A stretch of 64,000 nt of DNA from Laccaria trichodermophora (GCA_018417955.1 JACTVC010000058.1:1-64000), one strand, 5' to 3'; positions 46,679 to 59,281 are shown, counted from the stretch's first letter. Numbers and translations are program-made. Notes: generated from the sequence alone by a model not told the origin.

Positions 46679-49600
46679 TTACTCGGCATTCAAGATTGGC
46701 ATGACCTGCTTTCTCCCTTTGACAGGCCAAACTTCCTCCATCGTCGACGCATCCCATACGCGGCTACCCCTAGCCACGTAAAGCAGGTCTCTACTGCTTC
46801 CGATATCACCCTCAAGAAGATCGATCCCAGGTGGGTATACGAGGAAATCAGCAAGTTTGCCTGGTGACAAGGAGCCGATGGAGGACTGGAGCCCGAGTGT
46901 GATTGCTCCGGATGATGTTGCGGCACGGATGACCTAAATAGCGATTTATTTTATTAGCAGATAAGATGGGAGAGGGAACGGTGGTATGTGTACCTCATAA
47001 TTACTCAAACCGCCTGCACTGGTGAAACCCATTTCTGCGTGGTAGTTGACACCCAGAGGCGGCTCTCCGTGAGCACCGATGTTCGCTAGAAGGCCTCTTT
47101 GAACCATCTTCGCGACGGATGCAGAGGTATTGAAGAGCGCATAAGCTAGGGGGAATAGATAATGAGAAGATTGAAATTGACGCGTCACCACGGAGGAAAA
47201 CATACAGTTAGCAGGTCGTGCGATAGATTCAGACAGCCTTTCCAAAATATCGTGCCTCGTGAAACGTCGTAGCCTACACGAGGTTGAAGTAACTAAGATG
47301 TCGAATATCATTCGAAGAAAATATACATACTTCGGGTCATTGGGTATATCTTCTGTAGCCCACACAAGCTGCTCTCCCCATCCCCCACCATAATTCACGA
47401 TATGCGTAGGGGTGGATCCTGTCCCGCTAAGAGCATAAAGTGTCAAAACGTCTTCATAGAGTGTTGGAACAGGGATGGCATGTTCGACTGTGGTCATACC
47501 TGTCCATGGAAGGTAAGTTCCAAGAGGAAGTGTCAAAAAAGCTCGAATATACCATCCACAATATACGTCAAGTCCCAATCAAAATTCATGCCTCCTTCAG
47601 GAACGCACAGCATACTGAAGTTCCGCGCTGCGAGCAGCAATCGTTGCCGGGATGCTCTGCAGAGATTCAATATATTGGTCAAGCAATAAACCCAAAACAA
47701 ACCTTGAAGGGATGTTATAGTTCTTGTACGATATAGCACCAGGCCCACCCTCTGCTTTGATTCGGATTAACGCGGAACGCGCCTCATCCATGTCGACGAT
47801 GTCTTGATGAACATTACCCCCAGCACCGTAAATGATGTCTCCAACTGAGAAAATGCGGGGACCAATCATCCGCCCACTCTCGACTAGACTGCGTTCCACA
47901 AAGCTGTTTACGTTGTCTGCACTGGGACTGTTCGGAATGTAAGTGTAAGAATAGTCGGTTTTGGGGAGAGGATTACTTGTGAAGGGTTGTTACACCATAG
48001 GCAAGGAAAGTTTCCATTTCCCATGACTTTGCAGGGTATCTATATTCGAAACCGTTCCAATGTGCGTGAACGTCGACAAAGCCTGGTATTACGAAGCCTA
48101 CCAGCCAAAAAATTATTGCTGTTGGACAAAAATTAAATGGAGACAAGCACTCACCACCTCGAGCGTTGATGATGGTAGCACCAGGAGCCGTGGTATAACC
48201 GCCGATTGCACCGACATATTCAACAACGCCGCCCCGACTGACGAGAATACCGTTGCGTATCAGATCAGTATTAACTTTTCCCGATGCCATGGTAAGAATG
48301 GTTGCATTTAAGACAACCAAAACATCCGAGTTATCCGGCACCTCAGCGATCGCAGCAGCCTCCCTTTTCAGACGTGCAATGTCGGTGGTGTGCTCAATGA
48401 CGATCTCTTGATATTCAAGCAAGTTCTTGACGCATGAAATACCAAAGTTTAGGCGGTCGCGCTTGATGGCTGACGAGCAATGATGCAGCTTAGACACCTC
48501 CAAGGAGTGTAAGAACGGTCCTAGGTATATATGTGAGATCAGCGACAATTGAAAGGAGCTGGTAGATTCTACCCAAGAACCAGAACAACGTCTTGCCATC
48601 CCTACTCCAGGTCACATCATGACCACCATCTAAACTCAACCTTACTAAGCCCTTTGTTGCGTTGGCAGGCCTGGACCACACTGATCTGCCAGCTTTTTTG
48701 GCGCCATCTCCCGGAGCGAGGTATACGTTGAAAAAATCAACGAACGCGACATTGTCAACAACGATGGATTGCCGCCCCCGGCGTTGTCGTGGAGAAACAG
48801 CCAACTCCCTCGACATTCGACCAGTTGCGATGGTGCGGTGTTTGTAGTTGCCCAGCTTATCAGCTCCAGCCCCGAGGTTGATTGTAAAGGCTCGGTTGGA
48901 CTGCTGGACGAGGAGTTCCTCATTTCCGTCCATAAATCTCATGTTGACGCGATCAGTCGTGTCGATTTCAGAGGGAATGAAGCGGAGACTGTGAATAGTG
49001 ATCTTCTTGGATTCAAGTGAGTCCGTAGGCGGGAGGGTAATGTCTCCAATGTAGAGTCCAGGACCTGCAGTGGCCAGAATGTCACCAGTCATATAATCTC
49101 CCCCAGTTTTGATGAATGCAATCTGCCTGTGCGAGCTTGGACATTCGCATAGAATCGGAGAGAAGTACCGACCAAATGGGAGACCATCCAGCTCAAAAGC
49201 AATTCCAGAGTGAATGTCTGCAAGTTCAAACGTGGTGAAGGTCTCGTCTGACCAGCGAGCATGGAGAACAAAGTTGTCTGCGCCATGCACGAACGAAGGT
49301 GAATAGTAAGGAGCAGATTTCTCTAGGGTTGGCACCTTGATTGTGGTTTTCTTGCCAACTTTTTGGACATAAGTTACTCCGCCGGCTTGGAAGATCACTT
49401 TCTCTCCTTTCTCGTCTACTCGCAGATCTTTAAATGCCCGAACTCTTTGGGTATCATTCGTCTCAATGCTGACTAGGGCATTTTCTGAACGCCGCGTTTC
49501 AGCAATGCGTTTCTCGATATGTGCTGTGAAAGGGATGGGCCTAGGGGCAGTGGATGAGGCCTTCCGTTCTCCACGTTTGTTGACTGACAACGGAACCGAG

Positions 49601-51145
49601 TAGATCTGACCAGCTGCCCAAATGATGATAGCCTCGTCAGATGGTGTAAATGCGAACGAGGGATATGTGCCCATTGGAGCGGAGACACAAGACAAATCAT
49701 ACGTCAACCCATGCCAAACGTTGTGAATCGTCCCTGTCTCAAGATCTCTAAAGTAAAAAGATTCAAAATCGAGCGGAAGGGGTGTGGTTGCCTTCTTACT
49801 TCAGTACGAGCGCCTCTTTGTCTCGCACTCGGCGAACGAAGGCGAGAGTACGTCCATCACGGGAGAGCTCAGGTCTACTTGCTCCGCCTGGGGGGGCATC
49901 GACGAGGGTTGTGGTGACGCGAGTGGTGAGATTGTATTGAAAGATGGAATAAATTCCTTTGTGGACATCTAAAGAAACATTGAAATATTGCAAAAAGGTG
50001 AAATGGGTATGAACCAACCTTTGCTGTAGGTGAATGCATTGGCATCTTGAATATTTTTCGAGTAAATAATTGCGTCTGAGCCTCTCCAAATGGCCTGTTC
50101 AGGGCCAATTTGCTGCTCGCCATAATCCTCTGCAGTCCAACCTGATGGGAGACTGCGCCTAACCACACGAGTTCCGCTGCCTGCATGAATTTTGTTTGGA
50201 TGTTTATGTATGTCTTTTAAATTAGGAACAGTGTATTCCCAACTCTCTCCTGCTCCGAGGGAGCGGTCAGAAGTGTACCATTTTGTCGCAATAATTTTAT
50301 GACCAGATGGATGGAAACGCGCATCAGTGACATGTCTGTAGGTCTCATTCGTTACGCGTTGAGCTGAAGCAGAAGAGTAAGCATCCTACACCTGTAAGTG
50401 GGAGAGTACACGCACCGTTCAGACGTCCCTCTCGCAGAAGGCGGTTCACCCTTCTTTTTGGAGTCTCTTTCACCCCACGAGAAAGCAATGAATCTTCGTA
50501 CTCCTTCTGGCTTAGAGCATCTAAGAGTTCTTCACTCGGAGCCACCGAATTCCGTACATCCATACGTTCACATCCCTTCCACTCCGTTACCCAAATATTT
50601 TCCACTCCCAATTCTGCATCACTCCTGTAAACTATTCTATCACCCTGGGGTGAGAAATGAGGGTCGGAGTCATGGGGGATGCCCAACAGAACAGGGCGGG
50701 CCGTGCTGGTCTGGGTATAATTCCGTCCACCTGGAATACAATAAATGTCCCCCAAGATGTCGAAGATAATGTCGCCAGATATGGGATGGACGTCGAGTCG
50801 CAGCCAAGTTCCTTCCTGCACATCATATTCCAAGGTCCTCGGATAAGGAAAGTCGGTAGATATATCCCATGGTGTTGGTTCGCGAAGTGGCCAAACGTTG
50901 TCCTTCCACTGAAAAGCTGGCTCTTGAGTGCCCTTAACAAACGCGATCTTTGACCCGTTTTCAGCGTGGAAAAGCGACAACGAGGAGGATAGCGTCTTGG
51001 ATAAGGTGAACGCAAGGGAGAATAAGCCGAGGTAGGAGAGAAGCTGTCGGATTTGGCTTTGACGCGTAAGTGGGCTGCGCCAGTGACGCGTCGTTGGCAG
51101 TGGCAATCCGGGCTTCAAAGCCTCGACCTCAGGCGTCAAGGCCAT
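46679..51145 (-). CDS. Membrane-anchored beta-propeller/amidohydrolase fusion protein
   Basis: A large multi-exon gene, roughly 1,150-1,250 residues. Near the N-terminus a hydrophobic segment (LLSYLGLFSLAFTLSKTL) is a likely signal anchor. A TolB-type PD40 beta-propeller region follows, with repeats such as H-D-S-D-P-H-F-S-P-Q-G-D-R-I-V-Y-R-S, A-R-F-H-P-S-G-H-K-I, R-P-E-L-S-R-D-G-R-T-L-A-F and V-T-W-S-R-D-G-K-T-L-F-W. The C-terminal third is an amidohydrolase: I-P-G-F-V-D-V-H-A-H carries the metal-binding H-x-H, and the end has G-S-L-S-P-G-K-L-A-D-F as in imidazolonepropionase/prolidase-like enzymes. The substrate is unknown. The arrangement is known from bacterial and fungal hypothetical proteins. 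It diverges from the aconitase gene. Confidence 0.85.
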
Positions 51146-51649
51146 ACTAGTGTAAAAAATTGCTTGTTATGTGGCAGATGATGATAGGCTGTTGCGAGAA
51201 TCAAGAGTCTTGAGCGCGTGTAAAGTAACGTTGTAGAACCGATACAATTTAATACCACGATTATGTATTTGGAGCTGCATCGACGCAAGTTGCAGCATTC
51301 TAATCCAGGAGACGGACCACAGATTTTTGTAGGAGGTAATACCACTCTTTGGGGCATTAGATAGTGTTGTGCATGTTGAATCAAACGAATCCAAAAACCA
51401 CTTCACTGGTGCTCTCCACTGTCCAGTCACCAGTGCTACTGAACGACGCTTCAACCGTGCGTGCTCAGCCGGCCGGAGGCACAACTTTGAGTTCAACTTT
51501 GGTAAAACACGGATTCTTATTGGTGCGCTCATAATTCACGTGCTCCGATGCGGCATAAATTTAATTGTGTTCCCGACATTTTCCTTTCAACGTCTTTTCT
51601 CATCTTCCGTCGTCGTCTTCATCGCTGAAGTCGTCGTCCCCCTCCGGTG
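51146..51649. promoter_or_regulatory. Bidirectional promoter region
   Basis: About 500 bp between two divergent ATGs (amidohydrolase fusion leftward, aconitase rightward). The ~100 bp before aconitase are pyrimidine-rich (TTTTCCTTTCAACGTCTTTT), typical of a strongly expressed fungal gene. No TATA box is evident next to the aconitase start. Confidence 0.5.
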
Positions 51650-54600
51650 ATGCTCAACCTCTCCAATAGAACAGCCAATGCGGTCCGTGCGCTGCAGCGG
51701 TTGGCCGCAGGCATGGCCACCGCTGCTCCGCGGATCGGCGATACCAAAGTCCCCATGTCATTGCTTGAGAAGGGCGCTTATATCAACTACCAGCGTATTG
51801 AGGACAACTTGGCTATCGTCCGCGATAGGTGGGCGGTATAGTTTATTTCGTTGGCTGTGGAAACTAATTCTCTGTTCTAGACTGAACCGTCCCTTGACTC
51901 TGTCTGAGAAGATTCTTTATGGACATCTTGACGACCCTCACGGGCAGGACATTGAGCGAGGAACGAGCTATCTCAAGCTCAGGCCTGACGTATGCGACCC
52001 CTTTGCCCTGCACACCTTTTTGTTGACATTTCATTCTTCGTAGCGAGTCGCTTGCCAAGATGCGACGGCACAGGTTAGGCTAACATACCTTATCACCTTA
52101 TTCCTCCTGCTTACTCACGTAATGATGTAGATGGCGCTTCTTCAATTCATGTCGGCTGGTATGGATACCGCCGCGGTTCCCACCACTGTCCACTGCGACC
52201 ACTTGATTGAGGCGCAAATTGGTGGTGTCAAGGATTTGGCTCGCGCTATTTCAATCAACAAGGAGGTGTATGACTTTTTGGCAACAGCCACTGCTAAGGT
52301 CGGTCGGTTCTATCGGTTCCGCTTGGGTCTTACCCTCATACTTTCTTTAGTATGGCCTCGGTTTCTGGAAACCTGGCTCCGGTATCATCCATCAAATTAT
52401 CCTGGAAAACTATGCATTCCCTGGTGGTCTTATGATCGGCACTGACTCGCATACCCCCAATGCTGGAGGGCTCGGTATGATTGCTTGTGGTGTTGGCGGT
52501 GCGGATGCTGTGGACGTTATGGCTGGCATTCCTTGGGAACTCAAGTGCCCCAAGGTCATCGGTGTCAATTTGACTGGCAAAATCGGTGGATGGACTACTC
52601 CCAAGGGTACGTTATCCCCTTCATGTATACCTTTACAACGCCTTACCGTTTTCCAGACGTCATCCTCAAGGTCGCTGGTATCCTCACGGTAAAGGGCGGG
52701 ACTGGTGCTATTGTCGAGTACAAGGGCCCTGGTGTCGAATCTCTCTCTTGCACTGGTATGGCTACGATTTGCAACATGGGCGCTGAAATCGGTGCAACCA
52801 CATCCATGTTCCCCTTCAACCATCGCATGGTCGACTACCTCAATGCTACTAAACGTGGGGATATTGCCAACTATGCTAAACAGTTCGCCCACAACTTGAA
52901 AGCTGATGAGGGTGCGGAATACGACCAGGTCATCGAGATTGTATGTCAAATTTTAATTTGAAATGTCTACGTAACTCATCCTGCTATAGAACCTTTCAGA
53001 ACTTGAGCCCCACGTCAACGGGCCCTTCACACCAGATCTGGCTACCCCCATCTCCAAATTCGCCGAGGAGGCCAAGAAGAACAACTGGCCTGAAGAGATC
53101 AAGGTCGGCCTTATTGGTTCCTGCACCAACTCGTCCTATGAGGATATGTCGCGTTCGGCATCCATCGTCAAGCAAGCAGCGGATCACGGTATCCACCTCA
53201 AGAGCAAGTTCACTATCACACCAGGTTCTGAGCAGGTTCGGGCCACCATTGCACGAGACGGACAAATAGAAGCTTTTGAAAGTGTTGGTGGACTTGTTCT
53301 CGCCAACGCCTGCGGTCCTTGTATCGGTCAATGGGACAGGCAAGACGTTAAGAAGGGCGAGCCTAACACTAGTATGAATCTTTCATTTGACATCAACGTG
53401 ACCATGTTTCTTACTTTTTTTTGTGCAGTTATTACCTCGTACAACCGTAACTTCACCGGACGTAACGACGCCAACCCTGCCACTCATGCCTTTGTCGCTT
53501 CTCCCGACATTGTCACCGCCATGTCTTTCGCTGGTCGTGTCTCCTTCAACCCCTTAGCTGACTCTCTTATCGGATCTGATGGCAAGCCATTCAAATTCTC
53601 CGACCCCACTGGTCATGAGCTCCCTCCCCGTGGATATGACCCTGGAGAAGATACCTTCCAGCCCCCTCCTGCTGATCGCGCCAGCGTTAACGTCGCTGTT
53701 GACCCTAAGAGTGACCGTCTCCAACTCCTCAAGCCCTTCCTCCCTTGGGACGGCAAGACCCCCACCGACCTCCCTATTCTGATTAAGGTTAGCGGCAAAT
53801 GCAGTATGTCCAGTTTCGTCAATCTTTCTTCGCTGTCCACTCACTTATACTTCAGCGACTGATCACATCTCCGCTGGTGGCCCTTGGTTGAAGTACCGTG
53901 GCCATCTCCAGAACATCTCACGTATGACATCCTTTCCCCTTCATTGCGATTCATTGAATCGTTTACAATAGAAAACTGCCTGATCGGTGCAATCAACGCG
54001 GAGAACAACGAAGCCAACAAGGTCAAGAACCAGTTCACTGGCGAATACGGAGGTGTCCCACAAGTTGGTGCTGCTTACCGTGATAAGGGTGTCAAGTGGG
54101 TTGTTATTGGCGACCACAACTACGGTGAAGGTTCATCCCGTGAACATGCTGCTCTCGAGCCTCGTTATCTTGGTGGCCTCGCCATCATTGTCCGTTCGTT
54201 TGCCCGTATTCACGAGACCAACCTCAAGAAGCAGGGTATGCTCGCCCTCACCTTTGTTGACCCCGCCGATTACGACAAGATCCGTCCTTCTGACCGCGTT
54301 GACATTCTGGGTTTGGAGAGCTTCGCCCCAGGAAAGAACCTTACCCTTGTCGCCAAGCATGAGGATGGTTCCAAGACGGTAAGTGCCCCATTCCGACGTT
54401 TACAGTAATGTAAGCTCAGCCTTCCCTACTTCGCAGGAAATTCCTTTGGCCCACTCTTTCAATGAGGGACAGATCACCTGGTTCAAAGCCGGATCTGCTC
54501 TTAATCTGGTACGTCCATTCTTCGTCTCTAAACCACTCTGGAAGCTCACGGACTCGGGGTCTAGATGGCTGCCAAAGCCAAAGCTGCGGCCCAACAATAG
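51650..54600 (+). CDS. ACO1: Aconitate hydratase, mitochondrial
   Basis: TCA-cycle enzyme converting citrate to isocitrate through a [4Fe-4S] cluster. The N-terminus ([18 protein letters not shown]) is a mitochondrial presequence. Family blocks in order are [16 protein letters not shown], the active-site [22 protein letters not shown] with the first cluster Cys, A-C-G-P-C-I-G-Q with the other two cysteines, the swivel-domain [11 protein letters not shown] and [10 protein letters not shown] with the catalytic Ser. The C-terminus is [11 protein letters not shown]. About eleven short introns with frame-consistent joins were followed, and all key residues are present. Length near 775 residues is normal. 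The mitochondrial form is favoured over homoaconitase by sequence feel and presequence. Confidence 0.95.
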
Positions 54601-55312
54601 AGGATTTCGATCGTTCGATTGCCCCAGGCTATAATGAAGACTGCTCAAAAACAGGGGGTCTTGCAAAATACCGTACTTCTTCCGCGAACAGCGCCAATGA
54701 CCGCGCTCTCTCTTTCATTCGCCCCTCTCTCTGCCTTCCTTCGTCACTGTCATACTCCGTTCTCTTCGCTCTCGATGCTTTGTATGTTTAGTCACCTCCA
54801 TACCTTATAGATGGATGGGAGCCATGCGTACTGTAGGATTGACCATGCAAAATAAAATACTTTGCGGACCTTCACTTCTCAGTTTGAACTTGAGATAGTG
54901 TCGATGGACTTGCACCCACATTGTTAGACCAAACCGTCGCTTACTGACATAAAATGGGAATCGTGCATATTTGCATATCCCTGTCGAAGACGTTCTGTAA
55001 CAGGCTTTCCAGTGCATTGTAATCATCAGGCTTGGGCTGCGTCATTCAGGGGGCCAGAAGGGTAAAATACCTTTTCTCTCTTCCTCGCGCCCAGATTCAT
55101 CTGTGTATTTACGTGGACACAGAACCTTTAATATTCTGCTTGTGCAGCCTGCACAAGCAGTGCAGCTGTGTCGATGGGCATTTACACTGATACAGAGATC
55201 GCGCATATGATTAAAATTTTTCTGGTGCCATTAAGCCAGTTACAGGTATAATACAAACTCATTAGAACAGTGATATTTCTGGCGCCTGTGAAACAACTAT
55301 TAGAAAGAGTTT
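54601..55312. other. Convergent 3' flanks with a hairpin
   Basis: Aconitase and EMC4 converge here. The stretch holds 3' untranslated sequence and a perfect inverted repeat listed separately. Open frames on both strands are short and unsupported. Confidence 0.5.
55136..55160. other. Perfect 11-bp inverted repeat with 3-nt loop
   Basis: CTGCTTGTGCA, loop GCC, TGCACAAGCAG. The repeat lies between two convergent genes, about 180 bp past the EMC4 stop and 535 bp past the aconitase stop. It could fold in a 3' UTR or be a protein-binding palindrome. Confidence 0.6.
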
Positions 55313-55999
55313 TCACTTGGCAGTGTAAAGAGAACGCACCAGCCCTCTCGTCTCAAATGCCAACCAGTCTCCCGTACCCAGCGGTAAAAGACCCATCGAC
55401 CGACACTTCCACAAACCAACGGCCAAAGTTACCAAATTACACGCAATATAGACGAGCTTCTGGAGTGGTAGCGTCGTTAACGACTTTGGATTGTGCTTGG
55501 ACGGCGCGAATTGTGCAAACGCTAACAGCAACAAAAGGATGAGCTCTGCGAAAAGCCATGAAACGCATGAGTGACGCACCTTCGTTGATACCAGCGATAT
55601 TTTTAAAAGGGGTGAGAAGGAGCATGAAGACGATGCCCATGCTAAAGATCTGTACGCCTCCGCCGGACATGTAGAGCATGAACGCCTGCATCGGCAGGGA
55701 CTTTATTGGCGCGAGCGCGACGTCCCATGCTCGTGTTCGTCTGAGTTCATCGTATGATTTCGCGGATTCCGCTGCTTGCTTTGACGGTCCCTTTGACTAT
55801 TGAGGTCAGCAAATGGTGTTAGCACAACGTGCCGAAGCAACCGGTCCGCCAACTCACTGATGATGAAGAAGACTTGGAGGAACCTGGTGGAGGTGGAAGG
55901 TTCTTCCATCTATTGGAGATGAATGCAAGCCAGGACTCTGGTGGGCGATACATACCTTGAAGAAGACTCTAAGGATGAGTACTCGAGAACCGTCTGCAT
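55313..55999 (-). CDS. EMC4: ER membrane protein complex subunit 4 (EMC4)
   Basis: Subunit of the EMC insertase that places membrane helices in the ER. The start is M-Q-T-V-L-E-Y-S-S. A split Arg codon joins the short first exon to W-K-N-L-P-P-P-P-G-S-S-K. Family signature (PF06417) blocks are R-R-T-R-A-W-D-V-A-L-A-P-I-K-S-L-P-M-Q-A, F-M-L-Y-M-S-G-G-G-V-Q-I-F-S-M-G-I and N-P-K-S-L-T-T-L-P-L-Q-K-L-V-Y, followed by T-G-D-W-L-A-F-E near the C-terminus. Three hydrophobic helices are visible. Four exons give about 170 residues, the usual size. Confidence 0.95.
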
Positions 56000-56497
56000 G
56001 GTCGTTATGAACTGGTGACGTGACTTTCACGCGTCAGCAATATCGCAGTTGTAATTTTGGGTGACACCCTCGTCCGACTCTAAAAATAAACAAGACCGTC
56101 GTAGCAAATATCCCGCTTCAAATTATTTTCATCGATACATCCGACACAATCCGATATCGATGAAGTCTAGGATTATTTGAAGCAGAATGCCGATCGTACC
56201 AAATACCGAATATGAAGGTTACAAGTGTCTGCAGTAGGCAATGATTAAATGGTAAGAAAGAATGCAGGTGGATTGAATTATGTAAATGGGATGATAATGG
56301 GGGTTGGAAGACGGGGGGAGATTTGTCGGTTAACATCTAGACGCCCAGTGACCCCAGCCCCGTCTACGACAATAAGCGTTGCCTTACTTTTTGGGAGGGC
56401 AGAGGACAAGAAATCTAAGTAAACCGCAGAGGAAGGATGAGCAGTAAATGGGGTAGAGCCCTTCGAGCGTCGAGGCGCGGAGAATCACGCTGGGATC
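56000..56497. other. Spacer between EMC4 and the MARVEL gene
   Basis: Holds the EMC4 promoter and the 3' flank of the MARVEL gene, both on the minus strand. Nothing else recognised. Confidence 0.5.
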
Positions 56498-57272
56498 TTA
56501 AACTGCAGAGGGTCCGTAAAATCCACCTGGAGTGGGCTTGACGCGGAGACCGAACTTGTAGGCCAGGGTACCGAATAGCATGAACATGTACAGTGCCCCT
56601 ACAACATAGTTTCAGCATCGAACATCACGCGACTCTCAAAAAAGTAAACGTACATAATGTCCATGCGATGGCTTGGATACTGACGATCCTTCGGCATTCG
56701 CCCACGAAAGGCTGCCAAATTACGGGGTAAAGGTCGACGGCATTCCCGCACGAGGTCCCGCGGAAGGGGGTTACTCCACGGATGATACCAGCTCCAGTGG
56801 CGAAAAATACAGAGAGCACCAAGGAGAAAAAGATGATCGCTGGAGAGTGCGATGTCAGCGGTTGTCTCAAAAAAAAAATAGCAAGCAAAAACGAAAACAG
56901 AGAGAAAATATGAGAAAGCGCAAAAAAGTGATACAGACCTCCGAGGCCAAGTTGGTAATGGAAAATTGTGACCAAAAGGGAGACGATGACAGCTGCCAAC
57001 AAGAGACCGAGGTCGTTTTTCCACATCAACGAGGCATAGTGCGATGTTTCCCTGCCAAACTTGTGGATCTGTTGCGAGACAAGCCCAAGCTCAGCGCAGG
57101 CTGGCAAAAAAAGAGTCAACATTTTTTTAACCAAGGAAGAAAAAAAAGAAGCAAACGTACTGAGACAGAAGATAAGCACCCATCCAATGGCGTAGCAGAT
57201 ACTTCGTATAGACCAGACGAAGAGCTTGGGGGTGTCCTCTTCTTCTTCAACCACCTTCTTTTCGTTCGCCAT
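56498..57272 (-). CDS. MARVEL-domain-like four-helix membrane protein
   Basis: A small protein with four hydrophobic segments in the MARVEL-type arrangement. The start is M-A-N-E-K-K-V-V-E-E-E-E-D-T-P-K. Segments are F-V-W-S-I-R-S-I-C-Y-A-I-G-W-V-L-I, D-L-G-L-L-L-A-A-V-I-V-S-L-L-V, I-I-F-F-S-L-V-L-S-V-F-F-A-T-G-A-G and A-I-A-W-T-L, the last continuing through Y-M-F-M-L-F-G-T-L-A. The lumenal loop before the last helix has C-G-N-A-V-D-L-Y-P and F-V-G-E-C-R-R with two cysteines, as in MARVEL proteins. Introns of about 65-75 bp fall after W-V-L-I, after Y-Q-L-G-L-G and after the last loop. The C-terminus is P-G-G-F-Y-G-P-S-A-V. Such proteins scaffold membrane domains; this one has no assigned role. 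Confidence 0.7.
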
Positions 57273-57306
57273 CGGGAAGGAAGGACGTAGGGAGGTAGAG
57301 CAAGAT

Positions 57307-57312
57307 TATATA
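57307..57312 (-). promoter_or_regulatory. TATA box of the MARVEL gene
   Basis: TATATA 35 bp upstream of the MARVEL ATG. Confidence 0.5.
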
Positions 57313-57630
57313 CGGTGTGCGAGGGCGAACTTGGGGGGAAGGGCGGCAACGGAGACAACTCTTGATATATATATCTCTTTAATTGTTGAGCCATTGGAAT
57401 TCGGATCGAGGTGAAACCGAAACGGCCGCACCAATGCGATCGGGACGATCCCATTCGGCATACTGAATTGCAGTCCAACGGGAAATGATTCAGCCAGTGT
57501 GTCATATGAATTGTGTCTACTCACCCGCGCGGCCTACGAGAGAGCGTTTGCTTTGGTGTTGACGTTTGTCTTGTTCAGTTCTTGGATTTTCTGGTAGTGC
57601 ATATGAGGCCTAGCCTTAGGGTTATGTACG

Positions 57631-57656
57631 ACGCGTAAAGACGCGTAAAGACGCGT
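57631..57656. promoter_or_regulatory. Three MluI cell-cycle boxes (ACGCGT) at 10-bp spacing
   Basis: ACGCGT occurs at 57631, 57641 and 57651, each followed by AAAG or similar. ACGCGT is the binding site of fungal MBF (Mbp1/Swi6-type), which drives G1/S transcription. The cluster lies about 360 bp upstream of the MARVEL ATG and 430 bp past the SF3B4 stop. The regular one-turn spacing suggests a functional cluster. Confidence 0.45.
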
Positions 57657-58089
57657 CTCTGCCAGTGTGCCAAACACCACACCACAACTGTCTGGCGACG
57701 AGAACCCAACCAACCGAGCCGCCGCACCCTCCAACACCTCGGAAATCATTCCACATGAATAGCCTGTCTCCCCCTTCACTCCAAACGAGAAGGTCAAGTA
57801 CATTATAATACATAACAACGAGTGAGAATTGAATGCTCAACACAACGAAGAGCTCCTCGTTGGCTCCTCGAGCTGTGGCGCGACCCACTCTCATGCGGTT
57901 CATATTATTAGCATTAGTGTGGTCCGACCAAGATGCACATTGTTCTCAAACGCACGACCTGTTTTCTCAAAGCTTGTTGGGACAGAGACGCCTGGCTTGG
58001 TCATTCGTGCTCTCCCAGTGGATTCAATGCCAAAAAACAAGATTTAAGTTACAGTGCAAACGGACGAAAGAAACTAAGACACCCGGAAT

Positions 58090-59281
58090 CTAATATGGAG
58101 GCTGCTGTGAAGGTGGAAATTGACCGCCAAAACCAGGCGGAGGTGGTGGCGCAAACCCGCCGTACACTCCTGGAGGAGGCTGCATCATAGGCATTCCCAT
58201 CATGGGAGGCGCCATACCCATCGGCGGCATTTGCGGCATAATCGTCTGTTGCGGCGTGAATCCTGGAGGAGGAGGCGGCTGAGCGAGAACGCCAGCGAAT
58301 TGACCCTGATAAGGCCCTTGGAATCCAGGCATTGGCGGCCGCGCTCCGAATGCAATGGGAGCGGGTGGGGGTCGAGCAGCTACGGGGAGAGCATTGTTTT
58401 TACGCGCTTGCGCTGCAAGGAGACGTTCTGCAGGTGTTCCGTGCCGTTCGCCCTTTCCATCCTTCTTGAACGCGTATTGAACTGTGATGGCTTTGTTCAT
58501 TAGAAACTGTCCGTTCATAGACTCCACAGCAGCGTCCGATGACTCGAAATCGGTGTAAGAAACGAAACCGTAGCCTTTTGACGTCCCAGAACCTGTATCT
58601 CGAGCGATCTGCCACAAAGGGGAGAATTACTGCAAACTGTTATCTTTGAGAGAAAGGTCGCACCTTCGCCGTGGTAGCCATAATGCCGAAAGCGCTGAAC
58701 GTATCATAAAGCAACCTCTCGTCGACGTTCTCGTCCAGATTTCCAATGAAAAGGTTTGCGCCGACGTCCAATTGTTTTTTATCAGACGATGCCTACAGGA
58801 ACAAAAGAGCGTCAGCCGGCGGAAGATAAAAGAAACAGGGAGTGGTTGTATAGAGGCGACGACGGCATTCCAAATGTCGCACCACCGAAGAAAAGCGATC
58901 CTGCGACAAACCTTGTTAACCCGAATGGGCTTGCCCCATAATTTAATCTGGTTCATGATCTTACATGCGTATTCGGCATCCTCCTCTGTCAATAGCTCGC
59001 AGAAACCGTAACCTTGATGTGCCATCGAAATACGATCTTTTGGTAGATGTACATTCACTAAAAATGGTTTCGTTAGAAAAATATAGAATCCCATGGAAAG
59101 AGTTGACTAACCCACAGGTCCAGCCTGCAACATGAGTTCCCACACGAGCGCGTCCGTACACCTTTCATCCAGATTACCCTATCAGTCACAACGGTGAGCA
59201 AAGTACCCCCACACAGAAGTGATAACGGCGCACAAGATAAACCGTTGCTTCCTGATTTCTGTCATCTTGAGGGCGCGACAT
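58090..59281 (-). CDS. SF3B4: Splicing factor 3B subunit 4 (SF3B4/HSH49)
   Basis: Subunit of the U2 snRNP SF3b complex, contacting pre-mRNA near the branch site. The start is [16 protein letters not shown]. An intron joins it to RRM1, [15 protein letters not shown], continuing V-N-V-H-L-P-K-D-R and G-Y-G-F-C-E-L. RRM2 follows with [12 protein letters not shown] and [20 protein letters not shown]. The Pro/Gly/Met-rich C-terminus ([11 protein letters not shown], then [11 protein letters not shown]) ends S-Q-Q-P-P-Y. This is the usual two-RRM plus proline-rich tail layout. Usually A-T-V-Y-V; here Val is Leu. About five exons, around 330 residues. Confidence 0.95.

Larger units (their letters stand above)
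57273..58089. other. Spacer between the MARVEL gene and SF3B4
   Basis: Contains the MARVEL promoter (TATA box and ACGCGT cluster listed separately) and the SF3B4 3' flank. No coding evidence; open frames on both strands are short. Confidence 0.5.
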
